Origin: Patiria pectinifera
Lineage: Eukaryota > Echinodermata > Asteroidea > Valvatida > Asterinidae
Reading direction: 5' to 3'
Length of the DNA stretch: 64,000 nt
Assembly: GCA_029964075.1 (NCBI GenBank)
Contig: CM057140.1
Location: 6,714,643-6,778,642 of the forward strand
Shown: piece after piece, positions 1-11,221 of the stretch
Layout: each line of letters begins with the position of its first letter
How positions within the stretch are numbered: position 1 is the stretch's first letter
The notes under the pieces: generated by a model
What the model was told of the DNA's origin: nothing
Databases searched by the model: none
The model's input: only the letters and a program-made list of their open reading frames with translations
Position numbers and translations under genes: made by a program

Positions 1-633
1 CCGTCCGATTGTTTGGGCTGTGTAATTTCGACGAAATTTGCCCATCAGTAAAGACCCATACGAACGTGTACAGAAATTTCATTTTTACACGACAAGTGAC
101 CCCAACAAACGACCCCGGACGGACGAGTCGCTTGGACAGATTGACGGCTGTTTCATGTCGCAACCCCGAAAAAAACACCCCGCACCCGATTGGCTGTTCG
201 GCTCATGACGTGTACGTGTGCGCTCACGCACGTGGGCGCACGTGCGCCAGCGTGCGGTGCGGTGAGAGAGGAAAGGACTTGAAACTTGTCTAAAACGATG
301 TCTCTTTTAGCTGCGACAGTAAACAGCCGCAGAATTATACGAAGGACGGTACAATAAAACGCAATGCGCATGCGTCACTTGGGAGAAAATGGCAGCTAGC
401 AGGACTTCATAAACCGGAAAATCGGGGCCAGAATTTTCCTCAAATTTCGTCAAATGCAAGTTTTGACGTGCAAACGGATTTCAAGACAGCTTCATATGTG
501 AGTACTTATTACATGGGCAAAATAACATCCAGTGTGTGTAACGGAGGGAGTCAGAGGGACAATTTCGCCAGGTTCAAAATGACACAAGAACGTGGCGTAG
601 TTTACAAGCCACGTTCACGGGTCTATGCATCAT
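1..633. promoter_or_regulatory. CpG-bearing stretch with NRF1/YY1-like motifs (possible promoter)
   Basis: No coding region is recognised here. The stretch around 180-290 is rich in CpG and ACGTG words. At 365-374 there is TGCGCATGCG, an NRF1-like palindrome, followed at 387-397 by AAAATGGCAGC, a YY1-like motif. This pairing is common at housekeeping gene starts, but no first exon could be confirmed on either strand, so the promoter call is an inference. Confidence 0.22.
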
Positions 634-1588
634 TGTCACGCCCCAACTATCGCATCGGTCCCAACTATAGTTGGGACTGTCCCAACTATAGTGCGGCAGT
701 TGGGTCGGCCCAACTATAGTTAGGACTGGAGTTGCGCCGGATGCTTCATGCTTGATAGATCTTGTTGGATTAAATGTTCCGCGGCGCTGGCACCGTGTAT
801 TCGTCGTGCATGCATGCCGCGCCGCAAGGCTGGCCGGTCACGTGGTACTGCCTAGTTGGATGAGTTGTCCAGCTGCTGGGTTTTATTATCCAGCAACATT
901 TTGCAAAATTCAAAGTTTGCCATGGCCGGCCAACTATAGATGGGCCCCACATAGCTAATGTCAAAGGTCCCAAGTCGGACATGTAATTTTTTTTACGTAA
1001 GCAGAGCTGTAGAGAATGTTAGTCGTACATCAATGTAAAGTGTAAACTATAGTTGGGACTGCCAAATAAAAATATTGCGGTGGCCCAACTACAGATGGTC
1101 CCCACCCATAGATCATTTCATTGGTCCCCAGTAAAGTCAGATGTGTATTAGAGTTGTAGGCACTGATCTCTATAGAGATCAGTGGTTGTAGGGAATGTTT
1201 TATAATCGTACAACAATGTACACTGTAGTTGGGACCGCAAAATAAAAAGATTGGGGTGGCCCAACTATAAATTCGCCCCATCAATAGCTAAATTCAGTGG
1301 TCCCCAGTAAAGTCAGACGTGTATCAGAGCTGTAGGGAACGTTTTATGGTTGTACATCAATGTAAACTATAGTTGGGACACCGCAAAATAAAAAGATCTG
1401 AGTGGCCCAACTATAGATGGGCCAGCCCAACAATGGAACTTACAGTTGGGACCGTCCCAACTATAGTTGGGACAGGCCCAACTATAGTTGGGCCAGCCCA
1501 ACTGTGGAACTACAGTTGGGACAGGCCCAACTATAGTTGGGACAGGCCCAACTATAGTTGGGACCGATGCGATAGTTGGGGCGTGACA
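634..1588. mobile_element. Foldback element built of CCCAACTATAGTTGGG palindromes
   Basis: The ends are inverted copies: TGTCACGCCCCAACTATC starts at 634 and its complement ends at 1588, and the match continues inward through CGCATCGGTCCCAACTATAG. Both arms are arrays of the 16-bp palindrome CCCAACTATAGTTGGG. The interior (about 960-1420) is a degenerate tandem repeat of about 180 bp (GTCCCCAGTAAAGTCAG at about 1126 and 1307). It also holds a 24-bp palindrome, CACTGATCTCTATAGAGATC and its completion, near 1158-1183. Flanks share CATCAT, but the target-site duplication is not clear-cut. No transposase is present, so this is non-autonomous. Confidence 0.75.
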
Positions 1589-2480
1589 TCATCATGCAGA
1601 GATAGCGCTGTCAATGAGTGTCATGTAACTTAAGTTGGGAATTTATTAAAAAATATTATTCAAACAACAACATAAATAAAAGCTACAGATTAGTCTGAAC
1701 ATAGTCTGAACAGTGATCGATCCGTACATACGATCATCGACAGTTTTCGACACAAAGCAAAGTTTTGCCCATGCTTTCACATCTCAACAGCCATGCACGT
1801 TCAGCACAGAAAGTTCAGAAACCTATATCAATTTTGCGCGAAACCTTGCCTCTTTCAAAGTTAATATTTTCACATTATTAATTTTTTCGGTTAAAAAAAT
1901 CAAAAAAGAAATCTAGTCGAACATAAAAATGTATGGAACACCAAATTAAATATTTCATGTGAGAATTGTATGAAATTATTATAAATTTTTAAAATATCGG
2001 TTCGCTTCGGTAAATAATATATACATTTAAAGGCTTTTACAACATGGCTGCGCCCTGAGCGCGCGTTTTGTCAGTTCCCTGGGTAAGCTAAAAATTCAAA
2101 TTATTTCAGTTAGGACTAGGAGGAATGTTGTAAATCATGTCATGTTTTTCTTTAATCGTTTGTTCATTTTTCAGACTAGTACGTTTTCCCTATAAAACCT
2201 TAAAATTTACCTGAATTGAAATAAAGGCTGTAGTGTAACTGTAAGGCTGTATTGTGTTACGTAATCAAAATACAAATGTCGACTGTGTACTGATTAGTGA
2301 TTGTGTATTTATGTTCCTTCATGCTTATAAGAGAACAAAAGCCGGTTCACTTCTAGGTTATTGGGCACGCCCAATTTGGAATTAGGAGTATAAAACAAGA
2401 GGAGTGTTTGTACATATTTATCGTCCTGGCCAAATGCTTTTCTGGTGTTTTGGGGTAGTTTTCCAATGGGCAAGATTACC
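1589..2480. other. AT-rich intergenic sequence, nothing recognised
   Basis: Only short spurious open frames and homopolymer-rich AT sequence are seen. No exon, tRNA or repeat structure is recognisable by eye. Confidence 0.5.
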
Positions 2481-2879
2481 ATATGCGAAGTTCACTAATT
2501 TTCCTCTGCATTGACTAACAAGCCCCCAGATAGCAATTTCATGTCATCAAAGTCAATTTCAGCAGTGAGAAAATACAAGCATTTTCTTAGAAAACACTTA
2601 GAATTTTTCAGTCCAATCTCATAGGGTTTGTACACAGGGTGTTGAGTGAACTTAGTATATGGAAATCTTTCCTTCCAATGTTTTCCGGTTGTTTTCTCAT
2701 GTTTCTGGGAAAGAATGTTGCATCCTGACGCCACTTTTTTCATCATATATTACCTTAATGAAGCCTGAAGGTCAGTCAATGCAAAAAATGTTAAAAGACA
2801 TGAAACTGAGACTGAGTGAGAATCATTTTCAATTTTGTTAGAAAATGCCTGATGCCACTTCAGCGGTAGTGTACAAAGT

Positions 2880-3529
2880 GGGTCGCACTAAAAAGCGTCA
2901 ACACATGAGAGAAGCGTCAACACACCGTCAACACATCCAAAACACATTCTGAATTAACAGAAAAGGTATATAATTGTAAAGCCTAGAATAAAAGAGAATT
3001 TCCATTGGTTTGAGTTTCCATTTTGTTGTTAGAAATATAGTATTTTCACGCGAAAAAAATGACCCTTCACTTACACGGCCGTTGTCCACCATTTTGACTT
3101 CGCACAAAGCTTGGACTACACCATTTCAAGTAGGGGTGTGCAAGTAATCGTGTCATAAACAACAGAGGGCGTCTTGCTGCAGAGAGGGACACCAGTGCAC
3201 TCTGATCTGTGAGGGACTGAGGTTTTTTGTACAACGCTATCACCCTTTAGCATAATGGTATGGTCCGCGCTGCCACTGAGGCAACATGGCAGCCGATCTC
3301 GGAGCGGCACGGAGAGCCAATTTTCTTGAACTGAAAATTGCAATTTTCAGACGTTTAACCTATTGATTTTGAGTCAAAATCTTGTTTCTGTCCATACTGT
3401 ATGGGTTACATACTGCTTTTGTCACTTTTAATGCATTTTGGATGTGTTGACGCTGTGTTGACGCCGTGTTGACGCCTTGGAGTGTGTTGACGCTGTGTTG
3501 ACGCTGTGTTGACGCTTTTTAGTATTACC
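2880..3529. mobile_element. Foldback element with inverted arrays of an 11-bp repeat, 9-bp TSD
   Basis: Flanked by a perfect 9-bp direct repeat GTACAAAGT (2871-2879 and 3530-3538). The ends share an inverted ACTAAAAAGCGTCAACA. Each arm is made of copies of TGTGTTGACGC in opposite orientation: three or so on the left (2893-2935) and six on the right (3445-3518). The middle carries no recognisable protein. A 9-bp duplication with inverted arms is typical of Mutator-like non-autonomous or foldback elements; family assignment is inferred from structure only. Confidence 0.82.
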
Positions 3530-3565
3530 GTACAAAGTCTATCATGTCTATTGGGAGTCAAGAAT

Positions 3566-4159
3566 GGTAATCCTTACTTTTAGGACCCCGTTCCTATATA
3601 GGAAGGGAAAGACTCACCAAAACAGTTGACTAAATGACACTCAAAAGTGAAATTCTGATATTTCTTGGCACATCTAAACGATTGGCAATGACACCTTCTT
3701 GAATATCAGCGGGTTCAATTTTGTGGAAAGAGGGCAGGGCTTTGATTTATGAGGGAAATTCAGGGGTAAAAGACGACGATGACAACCAAAAACAGACTCA
3801 AAAACCAAGATGGCAAACGTGAAAGCTTGATGCGATGAAAAGCTCGATGCTGATTGGCTGATAAAAAATAAACTTCTTATTTAATTTTTTTTAGCAGCCA
3901 ATCAGCATCGAGCTTTCATTATGTAGGGCTTTCACTGTGTTGTGAGAACTAGTACAACATGCACGTCTGACTGCGAAAAAAGGTAGGAAAGTCACATTTT
4001 CTTTGAAAGTGCTTTCAAAATTACAACAAACATGGGTTTATATGAAGAAAAAAGATTGCTTTATCCTGCAAAAGTCACTTTGGTGCTGGACAGTCATCTG
4101 CAAAAGTCAGTTTTGAACAGAACTCGAAAAAATAGAGGTGTCCTAAAAGTAAGGATTAC
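3566..4159. mobile_element. 594-bp non-autonomous DNA transposon with 21-bp TIRs and 8-bp TSD
   Basis: Perfect 21-bp terminal inverted repeats (3566-3586 and 4139-4159, starting GGTAATCCTTACTTTTAGG) are bounded by a perfect 8-bp direct repeat TCAAGAAT (3558-3565 and 4160-4167). An internal hairpin has perfect 20-bp arms at 3841-3860 and 3895-3914. It contains the GAGGGCAGGG-TTTGATTT motif (3731) also seen near 4401 and 25100. The 8-bp TSD suggests a hAT/P-type transposase in trans. It lies only 20 bp from the preceding element. Confidence 0.88.
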
Positions 4160-4479
4160 CTCAAGAATTTTTGTAGTGTATTTTCTATCAAAATTTCAAA
4201 TGTTTCTGAGTCCTAGATTCATGTGTTATCATTTTTGCAATGACTGACCTTCATCCAGATGATATAAAGAAAAAATCAGCGTAAGGTTGCAACATTCTGT
4301 CTGAAAATACTTAGAAAATGCACCTGACTCTCTGTAGACTTTGTGCACAACCAAAGAGGTGGCGTCTGGATACAACATTATTTTCCCGATAACCACGATA
4401 GAGGGCAGGGTTTTGATTTTTTTTTGTAAGGGATTTTTCTGGCATGTTTGTTGAAAATGACAATCATGATGGTGATGAT

Positions 4480-5162
4480 GACACAACACAACGTGAAAAT
4501 AAAGTTGATTTTCTAATCTGTATTCTTTTACATGTATATCTTTGGTGATTTACCATGAAGAGGAAATAAATGCTACCAAAAAGTGGCAACGGCATTACTG
4601 TTTACCGGAAAACATTGGAAATCAACGGAAATCAACCGGAAAACACCTGACGACACTGGGAATCAACTGGAAATAACAGGAAATCAGCAAAAAAATATAC
4701 CTGTACCAGAAAAAAACCGGAAAACAACTACATGTAGAAAGCATCGAGAAAACTACCTGAAAGCACCTGAAAAGCATTTCCGCATGTCAGGTTGATCAAC
4801 TGAAAAAAATTTGCATTTTCTACCAAAAGATACCATTCAAAATTATAAAAATAGGGTCATTAGAATTCAAAGAAGAATACCTGAATGTAGCAGAAGTCAT
4901 TTTGGAATAAGTAAAATCACTTTAACAGCTAAAACGAAAGAGGGGCCTGTAAGTTTCATACAAATGATGTTCGCCCCATAAATGTTTCTGAAATGCCCGA
5001 CTTCCTCCATGTTAGGACTTGCACAGCGATGTATTTTAAGATTTGGGGAGTCTCATTTTCTGCTTCTCATACATGTCATAATAATAAGCTGGATTAGCAT
5101 ATTGCTTTTTCTTGATTTCAAGTCCAATTCTGCACACATTCCATAGATTACCAGCTGCCAGA
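4480..5162. other. PEX7 upstream region; GGAAA-rich repeat
   Basis: Positions 4600-4760 are a degenerate array of GGAAATCAAC / GGAAAACA words related to 2660-2700 in inverse orientation. The rest precedes the PEX7 start and probably holds its 5' UTR and promoter, but no core promoter motif stands out. A degraded CCCCATAAATGT word near 4975 resembles the ends of the foldback family at 51814. Confidence 0.4.
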
Positions 5163-8100
5163 ATGTTTCGTCCTCCAGTTGCGTTCCGTTCCCCAGGTCG
5201 TCAGGGCTATGCTGTCCAGTTCTCACCCTACCTACCGCAGAGATTAGCTGTTGCTGCATCTCAACATTTTGGTATTGCAGGTCAGTTGGAAGGAAGTTAA
5301 TATTCTTGGTTGAGAAATCAAGCAGCAGTAAAAATTACCATCTCTTTTCTTAATGCAGTCACAGTTAGGAAGCTCAATATGGGCTCTGTGCGCCAACAAA
5401 AGATGGCGCTTTTTTGGACAGAACACCATTTCTGCATACTGTTCCGGTTTGCGTGCGAAGTACGCATGACTTATTTATCCTGAGCGTCAGGCATCGTTCG
5501 GATACGTTCCAATTTAACGTTCGTATTTAATGTTACTTATTTAACAAAGAGCACTGTCTGATATACCAGCAGTGTGCAAGGTGTATTGAAGTTAATTGCC
5601 ATTGTCATGGTCATTGTCATGGTCAAACTTTTGAAACCAGCTTGTTTTACCCATCTGCCATTTCCTTAATTTCTTTTTGCACAGGTAAAGGCAGTTTATT
5701 TGTCATTGATGTCTTACCAGCAGGAGCAGTGCTTTTAAACAGGTATACATACCATACACTGGTTTCTGTACTTAGTGTTTTTTTGGCATTAAAATAGGTT
5801 ACACAGGGTGACTTTGTAATAGCTTGTATCCTTTTAAAGTTGCATTTCGAGTTTCATTACCAGCAGGAGCAGTGCTTTTAAACAGGTATACATACCATAC
5901 ACTGGTTTCTGTACTTAGTGTTTTTTTGGCATTAAAATAGGTTACACAGGGTGACTTTGTAATAGCTTGTATCCTTTTAAAGTTGCATTTCGAGTTTCAT
6001 CCTGAAAAATGGATTCCTTTTCCAACTTGCTATGTTGTAGCAATAAAAAAGTTAATATTCACATTTGAATGAGACATCGACCCAAATTTTTGTCCCATAT
6101 TTAGTTATTGAATTAGTAATTTACAATTTTGGAATAACTTGTGACCCGACAATAATTCCGTTCTCGCGGGGTACAGGTAGGCTGGTTCCTGGCCCACAAT
6201 CAGTATCGGTAATGTACGGACCGGGAGCCTGTCTGCTCGCAAAGTTGATCTTTTGTGCCCTCACTTAAACCCTTTTTTCCCCAGAGGATTCCAGACTTCA
6301 AAGAAGGGTTTTTTTGGTAGGAATAAAATATACAAGTTGTAAATTTATTAAAGTTGGTGTATATGTACCTTAAAAATAGATTTTCAAATCAAATTCATAA
6401 ATTTCTAATATTACATTAGTTATGAGCTTTCCATTGAGACATCGCACACAAAAATCGGCCCGTGACAAGTAATTAATTCATTCATTTTAAATTTTTGAAT
6501 TAAGAGCAGGACGCTCTTAATTCGTTCTGAATAGTGTGCGCAGTTTTTGAACTGAAGCGCTCCATTTAAAACCAATTTTTAAAACTGTATAAAGGCCTGC
6601 AAAAACAAGCAAGCAAATTTATTTGTTACAGGACATTATATTGAAAAGAAAATCGGAATTTTGAGAAAGCATGTACATGTATGAACCAACTTTAAGAGAA
6701 AAAAATGAAATTTTTGAAGAGCATGGGGAATGCAGCTTGAATGCTTGTCATATTTTGCTGCTAATAAGATATGATTGTAATTTTGACTCAGTTATGAATG
6801 GACAGAGGGGCTGTTTGATGTAGCTTGGTCAGAGTGTAATAAGAACATCATAGTGTGTGGCAGCGGTGATGGCTCAGTGCAGATATGGGATACTACACAA
6901 GCTCAGGTGAGAAAGCTACAAGCAATTCCAAGTTAAATCTCACATTGAGAGCTGCCACTTTTGATCAACATTGAGAATGAGTACAAGTGTCAGAGTCCAA
7001 GCGTATGGACCTTGCAGTATGAGTATCAGCACTTTAATATGGAGGATATAAGTAAGAACAATTAAACAACTCATTCAGTGGGTAAACAATGAAGCAAGAT
7101 TTCTGATCGAATGGAGCATGTATTTCCTCAAATAAGAAGAACATATTAGTTTATTCCAAATAATAGTACAGGTTTTATCCTAAGCCTTGCTAATAATGTC
7201 TTAGTATTTTGTGTGAGAATTTAAGTAATCGTGATTGATTTTGTGTATTTAAATAGTGCTGGTGATCAATCATTGTTCTACTACATATACAGTTGTATTA
7301 CTGTCCTTTCAAGGAGTGATTAGGCTAAAACATGACACGGACAGCCAGACAGGCAGGAGATGACTTTATCTTTCTCTATTTCCAGGGTCCAGTTAAAGCA
7401 TTCAAGGAACACACCAAAGAGGTACAATATTTTTTTGAATCTCTTTCAATGTGCCCTGATGTTTTGGATTTTTGTGATCAAGTTTGATGTTTTTGTGGAG
7501 ACAGCCTCAACTTGTAAAGGACATGCTTAGCTGAAGTTGCTAAGAAATCAACATATATGATTTTTATTTTGCATGTTAGCTGATACTAGTGATTATGGAA
7601 AGAGCATGATAGCAAAGCATGACTTGTCTGTACTGATACATGTATGTGATATGCATTAATTGCCATTGAGTTATCATCTGTGTTCAGGTCTACAGTGTGC
7701 AATGGAGCCAGACGAGAGACCAGAATCTCGTAGTGACTGCATCATGGGATAAAACAGCCAAACTGGTCAGTCAATGTACTCCCATTTATGCATTGCCAGG
7801 AATTTACTTAAAGTTGAAAGCATCATGTGACATGGTGCAACTTGAGTTAGGTGTCACAAGTGTTTGATGAGATCAGGCTCTTGCAAGCTGCTTTCCTAAA
7901 AGTGTCTGTTATCTGAGAAAAGTTGTTACTGTTCTTTAATCAATGAAATTTTAATTTAATATCATGATGGATCATTTTAAAGGGGCACATCGTCCTAAAA
8001 TTGTCATTTTTTTTTTGTTTACTTATACGTGAACTTCAAAGGTCTGGTTGAAAGGAAACTTACTTAATATTGCATTGTTCCTGATAAAAGACATGAAAAA

Positions 8101-10572
8101 CCTGTTTGTTTACTTCTGGCATGGCAGACATTTTGCAGAGCATACGCAAACATATTTCCAGCTGTAATACATTGTAAGTCTCTTCCTGGGATGTTGCCCT
8201 CAGCTTCTATGTCCATGATGTCACATGCTTCAATGTACGGTACACGTCGTGTGTGTGTACACACAGCACCAATACTCAATTGTTGATTCTCGCACATCTG
8301 CAACATGTGATGCACTGGCGGTACACGTGAGACAAAATTTATGACTAGCACCCATACAGCTTGATTTTTTAGTCAAAATTTAGACCCCGAAAGTTACTCT
8401 CGCAAGAATGACACAAAATGGCAAAATTTTTAAGAATAGTTGTGTGGACATTTATATTTCTACTTTTAAGTGCTCAGTCTTTCCAACTAATATCATTTCG
8501 TGAAAAACATATTTTGTGGCCAAATTGGGTGCTTTCCATGATGCAGTGTCCCTTTAAGATCATCAATTATTTGATGAATAACAGTTAGAATGATTGCAGA
8601 AATGATAAAATAAAGGTTTGCAGTCCTTATCGCAAGTTCTTAATAAATTTTAAAATTCGCCCTGTGACTTGTTTTGGACATTTCTCTGTGTGATTTTTCT
8701 CAATAGTGGGATCCTAATCACCACCAATCTCTGGCAACATTTGCTGGTCATCAACACATTGTCTATAGTGCTATGTGGTCTCCGCATGTCCCAGGATGCT
8801 TTGCAACAGCATCAGGTCAGTTTTTCCTGAAACAAAAATTGAATAATGATATCCTTGAGAAGTCAAAATGATTATTTCAATATAAGGTTAGGGTTTGGGT
8901 CTTGTTCTCAAAATCAGTCAAGTGTTTGATGAAAGTAACCTCTGCATGTGTTTAAATCTCATTGGCATATCATATAATTAACTGTTTATTTGTGTGTTTT
9001 GTTGAAGGAGACCACACCTTACGTTTGTGGGATATGAAAAGCCCTCAAGCTGCTCGGATGGTCGTCCCTGCTGCAAACTGTGAGATTATCACATGTGATT
9101 GGTGCAAGTATGATAAGGTAAAGCCTTCAATTATTCAGATTGTTGTTTGTAAATTACATATTCCAATTTGTACTTTCAGCATTAAAAAAAAAAGAAATCA
9201 TGAAAATATAACTTTTATTTGATTTGCTTGCAGAACTTACTACTAGCTGGGTCAGTGGATGGTAAGATACGAGGATTTGATCTGAGAAACCCCAAAGCAC
9301 CAGTATTTCAGCTTGGAGGGCACAGCCATGCAATCAGGAGAATAAAGGTAATGTGTGATCTGATCTCATTGACTCTGTATACCAATCCGTGCATGCTATC
9401 GCTATATTTAATGCATGGAGACCTCCATCAATAGCGAAAGCAACTACCCCACAACGGATTATCTGAACAATTGCTGGCACAATGCTTTCACCATTGAAAG
9501 AGGCCTCTGTGGCTGTAGGATGGCTACTTGGATTGGTCTATACTCCATATACAGTCATTATTTGGTCAAGCACAGCATAATTTTCTGTTCAAGCGAATGT
9601 GATGTCATAATACATGTATATTTTGCAGCAAATTCTCCCAGATTTGAGATGTGTTCAACTTTGCAAATTTGCAGCATGAAATCTTGGTGTGACATCACAA
9701 ATTCATCTTCACTTTTGTGCAGAGTATGAACTGGCCTTAACATGATAAATGTTAGTTGATGACATTTTTTAATAACAACAATAACTTTCATCTTCAAGCA
9801 AACTTGTATCCTCGACCCTGATTGGTCGATCCATGGCAACAATGGTCCATATGGCACCATGCGTATTGCGCTATTCCAAGATGCGAGCGACATTCCAGCT
9901 GCATGCGTTACACCGTTAAAGCTCATGTAAAGCATGCCAGTTCCAAGTTTGCTTGAAGATAAATTCGTTATTGTACTCACACTCGTGGAACACAGGGAAA
10001 ATGTAGTGCGTCTGTGTCCCACATACCACTCGGCCGACATCAGACGCACTACATTATTCTGTGTTCCACTCGCACTCGCGGGATAACTAATAGTGTAGTT
10101 TAATAATGTGTAGTTTTGCGTAGGCAACATTTCTAGCTAAGCTGTGCGATAATTTAGAAATCATACATTCAGTGTACCTCTTTATTCATATTTTTTTCTC
10201 CGGTGACTGTCTTGACAGTGTTCTCCACACAAGAAGACAGTACTTGCTTCTTGCTCCTATGACTTCACCGTCAGGACATGGGACTTTGCTCAACAGACCA
10301 CACCCTTGGAGACTATTGAGCATCATACAGAGTTTGTGTGTGGATTGGACTTCAACTTGCACATCCCTGGACAGGTAAAGCTCCGATGACTTTGTTGTTA
10401 GCGTTGGGTAGAGGAGGGGTTGGCTCTGCCTTTTGTTCAGGATCTGTCATTTCCATTTATTGTTTTTTTTTCCTTTTTTTCTTTTCAGCTGGCTGACTGT
10501 GGCTGGGATGACAGGACTGTTGTATTCACTCCCAAATCACTGCTAGAAAATCCTACACCTGCACCTCCTTAA
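5163..10572 (+). CDS. PEX7: Peroxisomal targeting signal 2 receptor, peroxin-7 (ten exons)
   Basis: WD40-repeat receptor that binds PTS2-bearing proteins in the cytosol and, with the long PEX5 isoform, delivers them to the peroxisomal docking complex. Exons: 5163-5280, 5685-5742, 6792-6906, 7386-7421, 7688-7765, 8707-8815, 9008-9117, 9234-9347, 10219-10374, 10489-10572. All junctions are GT-AG with matching phases. The joined frame is 978 nt (325 aa), close to the about 323 aa of vertebrate PEX7. Family signatures: [15 protein letters not shown] in exon 1, GLFDVAWSE and GDGSVQIWD (residues about 64-93), [10 protein letters not shown] (110 on), [22 protein letters not shown] across exons 6-7, CDWCKY (exon 7), [18 protein letters not shown] (exon 8), LASCSYDF and EHHTEF (exon 9), LADCGWDD (exon 10). 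ATG 5163 is the first in-frame ATG. Exon 2 is partly duplicated into intron 2; MITEs sit in introns 2 and 5. Confidence 0.96.
5714..5999 (+). repeat. Perfect 143-bp tandem duplication spanning the PEX7 exon 2 donor
   Basis: Bases 5714-5856 are repeated without a visible mismatch at 5857-5999. The unit holds the last 29 nt of exon 2, its GTATAC donor and 114 nt of intron 2. The copy therefore carries a second donor (after 5885) with no acceptor. Splicing from that donor would add 143 nt and reach an in-frame TAG, so the first donor must be used for a functional product. Perfect identity means a recent event or an assembly duplication. Confidence 0.9.
6352..6691. mobile_element. TTAA-flanked MITE (340 bp) in PEX7 intron 2
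   Basis: Ends AGTTGGTGTATA and its degenerate complement (TGAACCAACT) lie between TTAA at 6348-6351 and 6692-6695. A diverged inverted copy lies at 58937-59304. The two share internal blocks such as ATAGATTTTCAAATC, ACATTAGTTA and GACATCGCAC. No coding capacity. Confidence 0.72.
7981..8553. mobile_element. TTAA-flanked MITE (573 bp) in PEX7 intron 5
   Basis: Starts AGGGGCACATCGTCC after TTAA (7977-7980). Ends with the inverted GATGCAGTGTCCCT before TTAA (8554-8557). The terminal repeats are imperfect. A GTGTGTGTACACACAG palindromic patch lies near 8250. The minus-strand open frame across it is not protein-like. Confidence 0.7.
9777..10072. repeat. Double inverted repeat in PEX7 intron 8
   Basis: ATCTTCAAGCAAACTTG (9790-9806) is inverted at 9945-9961, with the match extending outward into ACAATAAC. 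Just downstream, a second hairpin pairs GTGGAACACAG...TGTAGTGCGTCTG (from 9985) with its complement ending near 10068. This looks like a foldback-type insertion; its boundaries and TSD were not resolved. It explains the long minus-strand open frame here, which is not a gene. Confidence 0.6.
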
Positions 10573-10734
10573 TTAGCATGGAGGAAAGTAATTCATCAAT
10601 GTGTTCATTGAAGTTGCAATCTAGTCCATCGAAGTCAATCACAAGTCAGTTCACAAGTCAGTTCGTCACAAGTAACAGGGTATTAACAATGACAAATGAA
10701 TGCTTTTGTCAAGTTCATTTGAAAGCATGTGACT

Positions 10735-11221
10735 AGTCTAGGGGCTAGATGTTGTTATGGTTTGATACGCGATAGCCGCAGCGATAACCCGCCGCCACGA
10801 GAGGGCGTTATCATGACCAACCAATATCACCCACGAACCGTCAGTAACCGTCAGTAACAACGTCTAGGCCAATTCCTAAAATCTTCCCCCAAAAATGGGG
10901 TAAACTAGTGCGCATGCATGACTTCTGTAGGCAATTACGGTCCATTTTTAGTCTCACACACTAAAAGAGCTGACCAGTGAAGTTGCACAAATGTCTTGCT
11001 GCATCTTTTATATTACTGGAAGAAATTTGAGAGTTGCTTGAATTTGTTTGAATGTGCACTGCATATATTAGGCCAAACAGGTGCGCGCATTACACAACCA
11101 GTACGAATTGGCCTAGACGTTGTTACTGACAGTTCGTGGATGATACTGGTTGGTCGTGATAAGGCCCTCTCGCGGCGGGGGTTATCGCGTATCAAACCAT
11201 AACGTTTAGCCCCCAGACTAT
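10735..11221. mobile_element. 487-bp foldback element with ~135-bp arms and ~10-bp TSD
   Basis: The left arm (10735-10875) and right arm (about 11090-11221) are inverted copies sharing TATGGTTTGATACGCGATA, GAGAGGGC, GTCAGTAACAACGTCTAGG and more. The flanks are AGCATGTGACT (10724-10734) and AGCCTGTGACT (11222-11232), 10 of 11 matching. Long inverted arms plus a 9-11 bp duplication point to a Mutator-like non-autonomous element. It lies about 160 bp after the PEX7 stop and may fall within the PEX7 3' UTR. Confidence 0.82.

Larger units (their letters stand above)
2560..4470. repeat. Outer inverted repeat whose loop holds two other elements
   Basis: The left arm (about 2705-2860) and right arm (about 4168-4310) are diverged inverted copies. 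GAATGTTGCATCCTGACG at 2713 pairs with the complement of the sequence near 4290. AGGTCAGTCAATGCAAAAAA near 2770 pairs with the complement of 4225-4250. Between the arms sit two complete elements, 2880-3529 and 3566-4159, each with its own target-site duplication. Removing both brings the arms close together, so the outer structure is the older one. Its ends are not defined. Confidence 0.55.

Noticed and set aside
8064..8351. 95-codon minus-strand open frame
   Set aside because: Lies wholly inside the TTAA MITE in PEX7 intron 5.
9558..10130. 190-codon minus-strand open frame in PEX7 intron 8
   Set aside because: It overlaps inverted-repeat DNA and reads as low-similarity sequence with no family motif.
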